From contig NZ_JAPPWA010000002.1 of assembly GCF_029815055.1 (NCBI RefSeq), forward strand, positions 124,001 through 188,000: 64,000 nt of DNA. Reading direction: 5' to 3'. The stretch is from Ignatzschineria sp. RMDPL8A. Lineage in GTDB: Bacteria; Pseudomonadota; Gammaproteobacteria; Cardiobacteriales; Wohlfahrtiimonadaceae. This document shows positions 8,636-17,608 of the stretch, one piece after another. Under the pieces are notes generated by a model that saw nothing but the letters and a program-made list of their open reading frames with translations, had not been told where the DNA came from and did not search any database. The stretch's first letter is position 1. Each line of letters begins with the position of its first letter. A program made the translations under genes and the position numbers.

Positions 8636-9298
8636 TTAATAGTTCACCTCGAAGTGATCTATGTTATGTGTGCGTAATTGTGCTTTAATTTCAGTCATCT
8701 CTTTGGGGGAAAAGGGCCCAATAATAACGCGATAGACCGATTTTCCGCTCGGGATTTTACCTTCGACCACTTGTGGATTATAGCCATAAGATTCGAGCTG
8801 TTTACGGTGAATGCTCGCTTCATGAGAGGAGGAAAAACTGCCCACTTGAAGCCGTTTTGAGAGCGGCACATCCGGCTTTTGCACATTGACCACGCGCTTA
8901 GGCGGTGCTTCGACGGGCTTGATTTCAGGAGTCGGTTCAAAATCATCGCTGATATATTCAACGCCACCCTTTTTCTCTTCGCCCTCCACTAAAAAAGTGC
9001 GCGATTCAAGCAGATCATAAAACGAATAGGGGTTTTCGATCTCTTCAAAGACAAAGACATCGGGCTGTGTTTTCGCTTCTAGATCGTGCTGTTCCTCGAT
9101 CAGTTGTTCCTCTTCAATCTCTTTGTTTTGAGTTAAACTTTTTGAGATGGGGTAGGAGATCAAGACAAAAAATACCATTGCAAGCAAGGTTGCACGGGTC
9201 GCATTGCGGAGCGCAAATTGCTTGATAATGGCATAGAGGCGCTTTATGGTCGCGCCTCGTTCTTTTGATTTTACCTGTTGTCTTGGTCTACGACTCAT
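8636..9298 (-). CDS. FtsN-like SPOR-domain membrane protein
   Basis: 220 residues. A short cytoplasmic basic N-terminus (MSRRPRQQVKSKERG), one membrane helix (about 33-51, TRATLLAMVFFVLISYPIS), an acidic coiled region, a Pro-rich linker, and a C-terminal SPOR domain (about 145-220: KRLQVGSFSSSHEA ... VYRVIIGPF). SPOR domains bind denuded septal peptidoglycan; the layout and the position directly after argS match FtsN, the late divisome activator. I start at the ATG at 9298, preceded by GGTGAG at proper spacing; a GTG at 9310 is possible. It lies 30 bp after the argS stop and is likely cotranscribed with proQ-argS. Confidence 0.82.
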   Translation of the reverse strand: MSRRPRQQVKSKERGATIKRLYAIIKQFALRNATRATLLAMVFFVLISYPISKSLTQNKEIEEEQLIEEQHDLEAKTQPDVFVFEEIENPYSFYDLLESRTFLVEGEEKKGGVEYISDDFEPTPEIKPVEAPPKRVVNVQKPDVPLSKRLQVGSFSSSHEASIHRKQLESYGYNPQVVEGKIPSGKSVYRVIIGPFSPKEMTEIKAQLRTHNIDHFEVNY

Positions 9299-9328
9299 CG
9301 CGGAACTCACCGAGAATTGTGCGCCCGA

Positions 9329-11041
9329 TTACATGCGGGTTGGCGCAGAAAGCCCTAAGAGATGAAGACCATTGGCCACCACTTCGCGCGCCGCCATTAA
9401 TAGATAGAGGCGAGCATCTTGAAGGGCTTTATCATCGCCTAAAATGCGAATCGCTTGGCCTTCTTCATCTTTTGCATTGTAGTAACTGTGAATATCACCG
9501 GCGAGCGCTTGTAAATAATTGGCCACCAAGTGGGGCGCATTATTACGACACGCTGCGCGAACAAGCTCGCCAAAACTTGAGAGTGTACGCATGAGCTGAT
9601 ATTCATGGTCACGATCGAGTTTATCGAGGTGCTTGATGGCAAATGCCGCGTCAAATGGGGTCTCTTGCTTATCACGTTCCGCTAAAATTGAGCAGATCCG
9701 TGCGTGAGCGTACTGAATGTAGTAGACCGGATTATCGGAGGTTTGCGAACGAGCGAGATCGATATCAAATTGAAGCTGAGAATCGGGATTTCGCGCCGCT
9801 AAGAAGTAACGCGTGGCATCTTTACCCACCTCATCGATCAGATCACGAAGGGTCACATAAGAGCCGGCACGTTTTGAGAGTTTAACCTCAACGCCATCGC
9901 GCATCACCATCACCATTTGGTGAAGGACATAGCTTGGCCAGCCTTCAGGGATGCCGATATCGAGCGCTTGAAGCCCTGCACGAACGCGAGCAATCGTCCC
10001 GTGATGGTCCGCGCCTTGTTCGTTAATCACATATTTAAATCCACGTTCCCATTTACGTTGATGATAGGCAACGTCGGGCACAAAGTAGGTATAACCCCCC
10101 TCTTTTTTGCGCATAACGCGATCTTTATCATCGCCGTAATCGGTGGTTCTAAGCCAGAGCGCGCCGTCCTCTTCATAGGTTTTACCGTTTTCAGTTAAAC
10201 GACTCACCACACGATCAACAAGGCCGTCAGCATAGAGCGATGACTCTAAGAAATAGACATCAAAGTTGATATCAAATGCTTTGAGATCAAGATCCTGTTC
10301 GCGACGTAAAAACGCCACCGCAAAGGCTTTAATATCGTCAATGTTATTTGCATCACCTGAAGCGGTAATTTCGCGATCATCTGAATTGACCGTGTCCCCA
10401 TTGAGATAGCTTTTTGCGATCTCTTTAATGTATTCACCGGCATAGCCATCTTGAGGCCACGCTTCATCTCCGGGGGCAAGCCCATCGATACGCGCTTTGA
10501 CAGAAGCAGCTAAATTATCGATCTGAGCACCGGCGTCGTTATAGTAAAACTCACGGGTTACATCAAAGCCATTGGCTTCTAAAATACGAGCGAGTGAATC
10601 GCCCACAGCTGCGCCGCGACCATGACCGACGTGAAGGGGCCCGGTTGGGTTTGCCGAGACAAATTCCACCTGAACTTTTTCGCCATTACCGTCACGGTTA
10701 TGTCCGTAGGTTTGACCATTTTCCACCATTTTACCGAGTTCATTGTGATAACAATGTTTTTTCAAGGTAAAGTTTAAAAATCCTGGGCCTGCAATCTCAA
10801 TTTTCTCTAGGTCTTTATGAGGCTGTTCAATCGCATCGATGATACGGTTTGCAAGCTCACGAGGATTGGTTTTAAACGGGCGCGCAAGCATCATTGCAAT
10901 GTTACTTGCAAAGTCGCCGTGGCTAAGGTCTCGGGTTCGCTCGACACTCTTTTCAATTTGTGCCGGATCGAGGGTGATATCGCTCTCGCGTGTTAACGTC
11001 GTGAGCGCTCCGTGAAGTAAGGTTGTGACTATTTGTTTCAT
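9329..11041 (-). CDS. argS: Arginyl-tRNA synthetase
   Basis: Charges tRNA-Arg in the cytosol. 570 residues (E. coli 577). The N-terminal Add1 domain is followed by the class I signature region [15 protein letters not shown] (HVGH is the HIGH motif) near residue 125, and the KMSK-equivalent [13 protein letters not shown] around 370. The C-terminal anticodon-binding DALR domain ends in [11 protein letters not shown]; the final RM dipeptide is typical. The gene is three bases downstream of proQ and upstream of the SPOR gene, forming a probable operon proQ-argS-ftsN-like. Confidence 0.98.
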   Translation of the reverse strand: MKQIVTTLLHGALTTLTRESDITLDPAQIEKSVERTRDLSHGDFASNIAMMLARPFKTNPRELANRIIDAIEQPHKDLEKIEIAGPGFLNFTLKKHCYHNELGKMVENGQTYGHNRDGNGEKVQVEFVSANPTGPLHVGHGRGAAVGDSLARILEANGFDVTREFYYNDAGAQIDNLAASVKARIDGLAPGDEAWPQDGYAGEYIKEIAKSYLNGDTVNSDDREITASGDANNIDDIKAFAVAFLRREQDLDLKAFDINFDVYFLESSLYADGLVDRVVSRLTENGKTYEEDGALWLRTTDYGDDKDRVMRKKEGGYTYFVPDVAYHQRKWERGFKYVINEQGADHHGTIARVRAGLQALDIGIPEGWPSYVLHQMVMVMRDGVEVKLSKRAGSYVTLRDLIDEVGKDATRYFLAARNPDSQLQFDIDLARSQTSDNPVYYIQYAHARICSILAERDKQETPFDAAFAIKHLDKLDRDHEYQLMRTLSSFGELVRAACRNNAPHLVANYLQALAGDIHSYYNAKDEEGQAIRILGDDKALQDARLYLLMAAREVVANGLHLLGLSAPTRM

Positions 11042-11044
11042 AAA

Positions 11045-11641
11045 TTACTGATTAAATTTGTCTAAAAGCGACTGCATTTTTTCGTCAAGAGTTTGGGTGT
11101 TTGCTGGCGCTGATTTGCCGGCAGCTTTGTCGTTACGTCCTGCATTATTATTGGGACGACGTTTCGCCTGGCCTTGACGACGCGGTTTTTGAGTGCGTTT
11201 TTTCGGCTCTGCACGTTTAAGCGCATCAGGACGATTTTCGCTCAACCACGCTTCAATCTTAGCGATGTTCTCTTTCGCGAGCGTTTTGTGCTCTTCTAAG
11301 ATCTCTTCAGCATCTGACCCATCTAAATTGGTGCGATGCGTTGCGTGTAAAACGGCGTTTTGATAGCGTAATTGTTTGGTATACCATGCAAGCGCTGATC
11401 GAAGCGTTGCAGGAGAAAAGCCCCACTCTTTTACGATCGGTTGAAGCTCTTTATGGAGGCCAATCGCAAGGGCAACCGGGCGACCATCTTTCGGATGAGG
11501 AAAGATTTTTGGGTACGCTTCAGCGAGCTTAGCGAGCAGTGCACGTGAGTCCTCAACGCGCTTTGCACGGGCTTCTTTCGCCTCTTCCGCCTGTTTTGCT
11601 TCGTGCTCAAGGGGAGCGGTGTTTTGTTGTTCAGTTGTCAT
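11045..11641 (-). CDS. proQ: ProQ/FinO-family RNA chaperone
   Basis: Global RNA-binding protein that stabilises sRNAs and mRNA 3' ends. 198 residues: a short acidic/coiled N-terminus, the ProQ/FinO domain at about 35-130 (LLAKLAEAYPKIFP, KPVALAIGLHKEL-like block here as RPVALAIGLHKEL, GFSPATLRSALAWYTKQLRY), then a Lys/Arg-rich disordered linker (KKRTQKPRRQGQAKRRPNN) and a short C-terminal helix. The linker is typical of ProQ proteins with a basic tail. Three bases separate it from argS. With the nearby Csr-type sRNA candidate it points to an active post-transcriptional layer. Confidence 0.92.
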   Translation of the reverse strand: MTTEQQNTAPLEHEAKQAEEAKEARAKRVEDSRALLAKLAEAYPKIFPHPKDGRPVALAIGLHKELQPIVKEWGFSPATLRSALAWYTKQLRYQNAVLHATHRTNLDGSDAEEILEEHKTLAKENIAKIEAWLSENRPDALKRAEPKKRTQKPRRQGQAKRRPNNNAGRNDKAAGKSAPANTQTLDEKMQSLLDKFNQ

Positions 11642-11809
11642 AATAAAAATAAAAACCTAGAGTATAAATAAACAGAAATTAACAATTTTATTATATCTGA
11701 GCAGCAATTGCATTAAGGTGGTAAAATTCTTACTATTATTGTGATCAGATATAGATCAACACATATTACCATTAAATTTTATTGGATTGGCATTATTGAG
11801 ATTAAATTT

Positions 11810-12772
11810 ATGATGAAACGTCTACTTTTTATTGCGCTGACCGCCTTTTCTGGGTTCAGCTATGCTCAACAACAACTCGACCAGATTGCCATTATTGTGG
11901 ATACTGAAGTGATCACGCAAAAAGAGTGGCAAAGTGCCATGCGCCAAGCGCGCGCGGAAGTTGGTACCATGCCTTCGAGCATTCGTCCGACCGACGAGCG
12001 TTTAAAAGAGGAGGTGTTCCTCATGCTTGCGGCGGAAAAATTGCAACATAAATATGCCAAAGAAGTGGGCATGAGCGTGAGCGATGCGCAAGTGGACGCG
12101 GCGATTAAAGACATTGCCGATCGTAATGGTGCAACCGTTGCCGATCTAAAAGCCTATATGGCGTACATGGGCATGAATTTTAATGCCTATCGTGAAGATA
12201 TTCGTCGCCAAATGTTGAGCGCGATGCTTCGCAATGAAGTGGTGCGTGATGTGAAAATTAACGAGGCAGAGCTTGATGTCTATATGAATTCGAAAGAGTT
12301 TAAAGACATTCAGCGCGAACTTTTAAAAGACAATACGGCGCAATATAAAGTCAAACATATTCTGATTAAGATTTCGCCCAGCTTATCCGATGAGCAGGCG
12401 CGCATTCAGATTAATCGTCTCCGCGAGCGAATTGCCGGCGGTGAGAGCTTTGATGATCTTGCTAGTGCACAATCGCATGACCCGATTTCAGCGGCTCGTA
12501 AAGGGGAACTTGGTTGGGTGACGCGCGGACAGCTTGCGCCTGAATTTGAGCGGACCATGGTTCGTCTTAACAAAGGGGAATTAAGTCAGCCGGTGAAAAC
12601 GGTGTTCGGCTACCATCTAATCTTGCTTGAAGATCAGAAAAATGGGGTCGTTGACGAAGAGATGATGCGCAATATCGCACGTGAATATTACTTTAAGAAA
12701 AAAGCGATGCAGACCTTCACCTTATGGGTTGAAGAGCGCGTAGCCGACGTCTATATCGAGCGCCGCATCTAG
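11810..12772 (+). CDS. surA: SurA-like periplasmic peptidyl-prolyl isomerase
   Basis: Periplasmic chaperone/PPIase for outer-membrane proteins. From the ATG at 11810 the product has 320 residues: signal peptide MMKRLLFIALTAFSGFSYA, a SurA N-terminal helical domain (VITQKEWQSAMRQAR ...), one parvulin domain at about 180-275 (VKHILIKISPS, GGESFDDLASAQSHDP, GELGWVTRGQLAPEFE, FGYHLILLED) and a C-terminal helix. E. coli SurA has two parvulin domains and 428 residues, so this one lacks a domain. An earlier in-frame start at 11741 would put a non-signal segment first and is unlikely. It is followed by rsmA, as in the surA-pdxA-rsmA cluster but without pdxA. Confidence 0.88.
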   Translation: MMKRLLFIALTAFSGFSYAQQQLDQIAIIVDTEVITQKEWQSAMRQARAEVGTMPSSIRPTDERLKEEVFLMLAAEKLQHKYAKEVGMSVSDAQVDAAIKDIADRNGATVADLKAYMAYMGMNFNAYREDIRRQMLSAMLRNEVVRDVKINEAELDVYMNSKEFKDIQRELLKDNTAQYKVKHILIKISPSLSDEQARIQINRLRERIAGGESFDDLASAQSHDPISAARKGELGWVTRGQLAPEFERTMVRLNKGELSQPVKTVFGYHLILLEDQKNGVVDEEMMRNIAREYYFKKKAMQTFTLWVEERVADVYIERRI

Positions 12773-12795
12773 CAGACACAATTTACATTTAATGG

Positions 12796-12816
12796 GGCCT
12801 CTTCGGAGGCCTTATT
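12796..12816 (+). terminator. Hairpin with UUCG loop after surA
   Basis: GGCCTC (12796-12801) and GAGGCC (12806-12811) close a TTCG tetraloop, followed by TTATT. The stem is very stable but the T-tract is short, so termination may be partial. Confidence 0.55.
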
Positions 12817-12872
12817 CATTATCGTGTTATCACGATTAAAATTAGCAACACAAAAGAAGAGATACACTCCGC

Positions 12873-13640
12873 ATGAGTCAATCACACAGAGCAAAGAAGC
12901 GTTTTGGGCAGAACTTTTTAATTGATGCCGGCATTATTTTTCAGATCGTCGAGGCGATCAATCCACAAGCGGGCGACCCATTAATCGAAATTGGGCCAGG
13001 GCTTGCGGCGATGACAAAACCGGTCTTAGCGCGGGCAAAAGAGATGACGGTCATCGAGCTTGACCGTGATCTGATTGAGAATTTAGAAAAGATGGAGGGG
13101 TTACGGGTTATTAACGAAGATGTCCTTAATGTCGATCTTCCCGCGCTCTATCCGGATCAAAAACTGCGCATTATTGGGAATCTTCCTTATAACATCTCAA
13201 CGCCGATCATTTTTCACCTGCTTGAAGATCATCACGATATTCTCGACATGCATTTTATGCTTCAAAAAGAGGTGATTGATCGCTTAGCGGCTGAACCCAA
13301 TTCACGCCAATATGGCCGGCTTTCGGTGATGGTACAGCGTTATTGTGATGTTGTGCCGCTCTTTGAAATTCCGCCAACAGCCTTTGATCCTGCGCCGAAA
13401 GTGATGAGTCAATTTGTGCGATTAGTGCCCCACACGGAGCCAAAATATGCGATCGCCGATGATAATCGGTTCTTTGAGGTGGTAAAACTTGCCTTTTCGA
13501 TGAAGCGTAAGATGATTCGCAATAACCTCAAACCGCTGATGAGTGAAGCGGAAATTGAGGCGGCCGGCATTGATCCAACGGCGCGAGCAGAAAATCTCAC
13601 CATTGATGATTTTGTCACGCTCAGTAATGCGTTAGTATAG
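12873..13640 (+). CDS. rsmA: 16S rRNA (A1518/A1519-N6)-dimethyltransferase RsmA/KsgA
   Basis: Dimethylates two adjacent adenines in helix 45 of 16S rRNA late in 30S assembly. 255 residues. Starts MSQSHRAKKRFGQNFLID, with the RFGQNFL signature, the SAM-binding LIEIGPGLAAMT block, VIELDRDLIENL, and the catalytic NLPYNISTPIIF motif near residue 105. Ends in the usual helical C-terminal domain. The ATG at 12873 is 100 bp after surA with a UUCG hairpin between them, so it may be partly cotranscribed. Loss of this enzyme gives kasugamycin resistance; nothing suggests a defect here. Confidence 0.97.
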   Translation: MSQSHRAKKRFGQNFLIDAGIIFQIVEAINPQAGDPLIEIGPGLAAMTKPVLARAKEMTVIELDRDLIENLEKMEGLRVINEDVLNVDLPALYPDQKLRIIGNLPYNISTPIIFHLLEDHHDILDMHFMLQKEVIDRLAAEPNSRQYGRLSVMVQRYCDVVPLFEIPPTAFDPAPKVMSQFVRLVPHTEPKYAIADDNRFFEVVKLAFSMKRKMIRNNLKPLMSEAEIEAAGIDPTARAENLTIDDFVTLSNALV

Positions 13641-13697
13641 AAAGCATTAGGATAGAGGGTCAGCCGAAAAGCGGGCGTAACGAGCAAAGGAGGGGCG

Positions 13698-15167
13698 ATG
13701 AGCAATCAACTCTATGCAGTGATCGATCTTGGATCGAACAGTTTTCACATGGCGGTTATGGAAGAAGATAACGGCCGAATCTTGGTGGTCGATCGCGTTC
13801 GCGACATGGTTCAGCTCGGATACGGTCTTGAAAAAGATGGCACGCTCTTACCGCAAACTCGTGAAAAAGCCCTTAATTGTCTACGCAAATTTAACGAACG
13901 CCTTGCCAATATTGATCGCGATAATATCCGCGCGGTCGGGACCTTAACGCTCCGAAAAATGAAGGATCCCACCTTTTTAAAAGAGGCGGAAGGAGCGCTC
14001 GGCGTTCCCATCGAGATTATCTCGGGGCGAGAAGAGGCGCGGCTTATCTATCTTGGGGTGTCGCAATATGTGCATGTGGCTGAAAAAGAGCTCTTTGTAA
14101 TCGATATCGGCGGCGGCAGTACCGAGCTTATTTTAGGGGAATCCGCCGGCATTAAGCGCGCTTTTAGTAAGGAAGTGGGCTGCGTGAATATCGCAAAACT
14201 CTTCTTTAAAAAGGGAACGTTTACCCAAAAGCAGATGGATCGAGCGCTCCTTCATATCGAGCGGGAACTCCATGATTTAACTTACCTCATGCGTTACCAA
14301 GATGCCTACTTTGTCGGCGCCTCGGGGACGATTAAAACCATCTTGGAATTGAGTGAATATTTAGGCTTTCAAGAAGAATTTATCACGCTTGAAGCGATCG
14401 AGCGCTTAACGCAAAAGCTCCTTACCTTAAAGCATGAAGATAAAATTGCGCGCTTTTTTGATCTTTCGCCTGAGCGTGCATCGGTGATGGGTGCGGGGCT
14501 TTTAATTCTCTATACGCTCTTTAATGTGCTGTCGATTAAAAAGATGGCGATCACAAGTGCGGCGCTCCGTGAAGGGATGCTCTTTGATCTCCTTGGCCGG
14601 GTACAAAAGCAGGATCGCCGTGATAAAACCATCGCAAGTTTAGTGGCGCGATTTGGCGCCGATGAAGCGCAAGCGATTCGGGTGCGAGATACCAGTATGA
14701 TGATCGCCAAGGTGATCGATTCGCCGCTTATGGATGAAACGGCGCTCCGTTTTTTAGGGTGGGCATCGCTCTGTCACGAGATTGGGCTTGCGGTATCGCA
14801 CCATCGCCATTTTAAACATTCAGCGTATCTCATTGAGCATGCCGATCTCGATGGATTTAGCCATCAAGACCAGAAAATTCTCGCCACCATTATCTATAAT
14901 CATCAGCGTAAATTTGAGTTTGAGGATTTTGAATCGCTCCCCCAATTTGCGCCGATTGTCACCATGATTTTACGCATGGCCGTGCTCTTTAATCGCGGGC
15001 GTTATACCCGTAACGTGCCCGATTTTAATATGCGGATCGGGAAACGCAATGTGAAACTCTATTTCCAAGAAGGCTGGCTGAAAGCCCATCCATTGGTGCT
15101 GGAAGATCTTAAATATGAAGAGAAGCAACTCAAAAAAGCCGATATCAAATTGGCGTGGAATCTATAA
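13698..15167 (+). CDS. ppx: Exopolyphosphatase / pppGpp phosphatase (Ppx/GppA family)
   Basis: 489 residues. N-terminal ASKHA-fold phosphatase: AVIDLGSNSFHMAV (phosphate-1), EIISGREEARLIYLGV, and FVIDIGGGSTELILGE (phosphate-2) near residue 145. The C-terminal half is an HD-like helical domain (CHEIGLAVSHHRHFKHS, ATIIYNHQRKFEFE) as in Ppx and GppA of E. coli (513 and 494 residues). The family hydrolyses polyphosphate ends and/or pppGpp to ppGpp; sequence alone does not decide which. A GGAGGGG Shine-Dalgarno precedes the ATG. No ppk is adjacent. A perfect hairpin spans the stop codon (15165-15189). Confidence 0.9.
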   Translation: MSNQLYAVIDLGSNSFHMAVMEEDNGRILVVDRVRDMVQLGYGLEKDGTLLPQTREKALNCLRKFNERLANIDRDNIRAVGTLTLRKMKDPTFLKEAEGALGVPIEIISGREEARLIYLGVSQYVHVAEKELFVIDIGGGSTELILGESAGIKRAFSKEVGCVNIAKLFFKKGTFTQKQMDRALLHIERELHDLTYLMRYQDAYFVGASGTIKTILELSEYLGFQEEFITLEAIERLTQKLLTLKHEDKIARFFDLSPERASVMGAGLLILYTLFNVLSIKKMAITSAALREGMLFDLLGRVQKQDRRDKTIASLVARFGADEAQAIRVRDTSMMIAKVIDSPLMDETALRFLGWASLCHEIGLAVSHHRHFKHSAYLIEHADLDGFSHQDQKILATIIYNHQRKFEFEDFESLPQFAPIVTMILRMAVLFNRGRYTRNVPDFNMRIGKRNVKLYFQEGWLKAHPLVLEDLKYEEKQLKKADIKLAWNL

Positions 15168-15189
15168 TCGTCTGATGATCTGACGATTA
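15165..15189. repeat. Perfect inverted repeat at the ppx stop
   Basis: TAATCGTC (15165-15172) and GACGATTA (15182-15189), 9-nt loop, lie between the convergent ppx and HAD genes; the left arm includes the ppx TAA. There is no T-tract on either side, so it may protect the 3' end or act as a weak terminator. Confidence 0.5.
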
Positions 15190-15239
15190 AATCGCAACAT
15201 CGCACACCGCTTCTCTATCGGTCTTTTATAAAATTGAAT

Positions 15240-16178
15240 TTATGCTTCAAGCGTTTGCGAGATAATAAAATCCGGCGTAATGAGCGATTCTTCAATGCGG
15301 GGCCTTGGGTCATGATCCCGTAGGAATCCCCAATCGGCTTTGAGCGCCGTTTTCATTCCTGCCATATTTCCGCCTAAAATATCGGTATGGAGCGTGTCGC
15401 CTACCATTAGCACACGGCTTGGATCGATGGTTTTTCCAAGGGTTTTCGCCATTTTTTTAAGGCTCACCTCATAAGCATTTTTAAAGGGTTTTCCACAATA
15501 GGTGATGGAGAGATCCGGGAAGGTTTTTAAAAGATCGATCGCATAAAACCCAGGTTCTACCGAGAACGAATTTTCCATCGGCGCGCTAATATCGGGGTTT
15601 CCAATCATTAGCGGGCGCAATTTTTTCGCCATCGCATCATGCAGTTTTAATTGCTGATCCAGATCCCACGTCATCGCTCCTAAAAAGAGAAATCCATCCA
15701 CCGTATCGATATTGTCATCGGTCAAATAGACGCAATTGGCCGGAATGGTCTCAATTTTTGCATTGAGTACCGAAATCACGCCCCACGTTCCGCCCTTTTT
15801 AGTGACCTCGTGTTCGGTGATCGTCGCTTCCACCGCATCGCGCGATGAGATAATGTGGCTCGCCGCAAGATCATAGCCCAATTTCGGATAGCCTTCCGCG
15901 CGAATATAAGAAGGATGAGAAGCGCCATTGGTAAGCACAAACGCCTCTTTCCCAAGCGCTTGAAGTGTCGCAATGGTTTCCGGCATATGAGGCACCGCCA
16001 TCGCACCGACATTTAACACCCCAAATCCATCGAGCAATAAAATATCGTACTCATCTTGAATGCTGAGGAGCGAGTCGGTAATTTTAGGCGTTTTTTGCGG
16101 GATCGTCTCGCCGGGGTAGAGGCGATGCGGATGATAATAAGTATGATAGAGATTCCAAACGTCTTTAAACTGTAACAC
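15240..16178 (-). CDS. HAD-IIA family hydrolase (NagD-like)
   Basis: 312 residues. HAD motif I is DILLLDGFGVLNVGA (about 45-58), motif II is the FVLTNGASHP segment, the C2a cap follows (LTDDNIDTVDGFLFLGAMTW), motif III lies near YCGKPFKNAYEVSL and motif IV is VLMVGDTLHTDILGGNMAGMK. This is the NagD/PGP-like subfamily, usually nucleotide or sugar phosphatases. The N-terminal 35 residues before motif I are longer than in NagD, which fits the TIGR01459-type group. Physiological substrate unknown. Convergent with ppx; transcribed alone. Confidence 0.88.
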   Translation of the reverse strand: MLQFKDVWNLYHTYYHPHRLYPGETIPQKTPKITDSLLSIQDEYDILLLDGFGVLNVGAMAVPHMPETIATLQALGKEAFVLTNGASHPSYIRAEGYPKLGYDLAASHIISSRDAVEATITEHEVTKKGGTWGVISVLNAKIETIPANCVYLTDDNIDTVDGFLFLGAMTWDLDQQLKLHDAMAKKLRPLMIGNPDISAPMENSFSVEPGFYAIDLLKTFPDLSITYCGKPFKNAYEVSLKKMAKTLGKTIDPSRVLMVGDTLHTDILGGNMAGMKTALKADWGFLRDHDPRPRIEESLITPDFIISQTLEA

Positions 16179-16277
16179 GATAAATTCCTACAGGTTGAGA
16201 TGATGCCGGGCGTACCCGCTGAATGTGATTGATAGAGGAAGTATAGAAGATTTTAACCGGTATTTCTAATTGTGCCC

Positions 16278-16829
16278 TCAACGCGACAATAACGCCTCGC
16301 AATTTTTAAAGGTTCCGGTTTGGGTGATGGTACTGACTTTTCCCTTCACAAAATCAAATTGAATCTCGCAAAAGCTCACCACTTCGCGCTTAATCCGGGG
16401 AGGGGAGACCATTGTGGGATTGCCATAATAACGTCCGCCGTAGTAAAAATTGTCATCATAAAAACCGCCGTAATAGCTGTAACGGGCGGGAATATGGATT
16501 TCGCGGATGGTTTCATCACGGTAGACATAACGGTCGCTGTAAGCGGTGGGATAATGTGAGGAAGGCGAACCAAAGGCGCTACGAATCGTGCTTTCGGAAG
16601 CATTTAGATAGGGCTGTAGCGATTCGATTAATTGAGGAGAGGCGATTGAGAGTTGAGGGTGACTCATCGCTTGATTTGAGCGCTCGCGCGCTGCTTGATT
16701 CTCTTCAATGGATTGGCGCTCGTCTTCGGGAAGTGAGCCACTTTTCGGGGGCGGTAGCTGCGCACAGCTACTGATGATAAGACCGATTAACAGGGAGAGA
16801 ATGAGCTGTTTTGGCATCGTGCGGATCAT
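16278..16829 (-). CDS. Putative outer-membrane lipoprotein
   Basis: About 183 residues. A lipoprotein signal peptide (MPKQLILSLLIGLIISSCAQ) ends in lipobox ISSC. The mature part has a Pro/Ser/Glu linker, a helical segment and an unusual Tyr/Gly-rich stretch (ARYSYYGGFYDDNFYYGG) near residue 120, then a beta-like C-terminus with two cysteines. The segment SESTIRSAFGSPSSHYPT is reminiscent of BamE/SmpA-type folds, but I cannot assign it. Two adjacent ATGs (16832, 16829) follow AGGAGG; the second has the better spacing. It precedes the ferritin start region on the opposite side and has no clear partner. Confidence 0.72.
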   Translation of the reverse strand: MIRTMPKQLILSLLIGLIISSCAQLPPPKSGSLPEDERQSIEENQAARERSNQAMSHPQLSIASPQLIESLQPYLNASESTIRSAFGSPSSHYPTAYSDRYVYRDETIREIHIPARYSYYGGFYDDNFYYGGRYYGNPTMVSPPRIKREVVSFCEIQFDFVKGKVSTITQTGTFKNCEALLSR

Positions 16830-16861
16830 CATGCCTCCTAAAAAGTGACGCGTTGAAACGG

Positions 16862-17377
16862 TTATTCCGCTACATCAGCAACGGCGCCGGTACGAATCGC
16901 TGCGAGCTCTTTATCGATAAAGTAGTTTGCATTCGCTTCGCCGCGGAGCATCTCAAATTTATCTAAAATCGTGCGGAAAAGATCTTCCTCTTCGCGCTGT
17001 TCAACGATATACCACTGCATAAATTCAAAGGTTGAATAGTCGTGCGTGGTGATCGCTTCGTGAGTAATTTTATTGATTTTTTCGGTGATGTTAAGCTCTT
17101 GCGCGTACGCTTGTTTGAAGATTGCTTCGAGGTCATCAAAGTTTGGATTGATGGTGGGCATATCGCCTAAAATCGGCATATGGCCGGTTAATAATACGTA
17201 ATCGAAGATTTTTTGCATGTGATCACGCTCTTCGTTTGCTTGCGCCATTAAAAAGCTCGCCGCCCCGTGAAATCCGTTGAAATTTGCCCACGCGGACATC
17301 TGCTGATAGACATGTGCAGAGCAGAGCTCATGGTTGATCTGTTCGTTTAAAAGTTTGGCCATTGATTCAGTAATCAT
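16862..17377 (-). CDS. ftnA: Non-haem ferritin FtnA
   Basis: Cytosolic iron-storage 24-mer. 171 residues (E. coli FtnA 165). The four-helix bundle carries ferroxidase ligands: ELCSAHVYQQMSAW (Glu17/Tyr24 region), ANEERDHMQKIFDYV (E-x-x-H), and FMQWYIVEQREEEDLF (Glu residues of the A/C sites). There is no haem-ligating Met of bacterioferritin. A TonB haem-type receptor lies 6 kb away but there is no direct linkage. The 30 bp to the lipoprotein gene downstream leave room for cotranscription. Confidence 0.95.
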   Translation of the reverse strand: MITESMAKLLNEQINHELCSAHVYQQMSAWANFNGFHGAASFLMAQANEERDHMQKIFDYVLLTGHMPILGDMPTINPNFDDLEAIFKQAYAQELNITEKINKITHEAITTHDYSTFEFMQWYIVEQREEEDLFRTILDKFEMLRGEANANYFIDKELAAIRTGAVADVAE

Positions 17378-17608
17378 AAAATATCCTCATGGTTGGTGCC
17401 GGCGTGCGGCGGGGATGATTGAATTTAAAATCGTTTCCAAGGATTAATTATAGCACTGCCACTTCGAAGGCGTAGCGAAAGCGATGATTGAATTGCCAAA
17501 TGATGCGGATTCAGGCGGAAAATCGCGCCATCTTTTTTCCGTTTGGGAAGAGGTGTTTTTCAGCATTCTAGACTATACTATGCGCTATTATCTTGATTTG
17601 AGGTGTGT

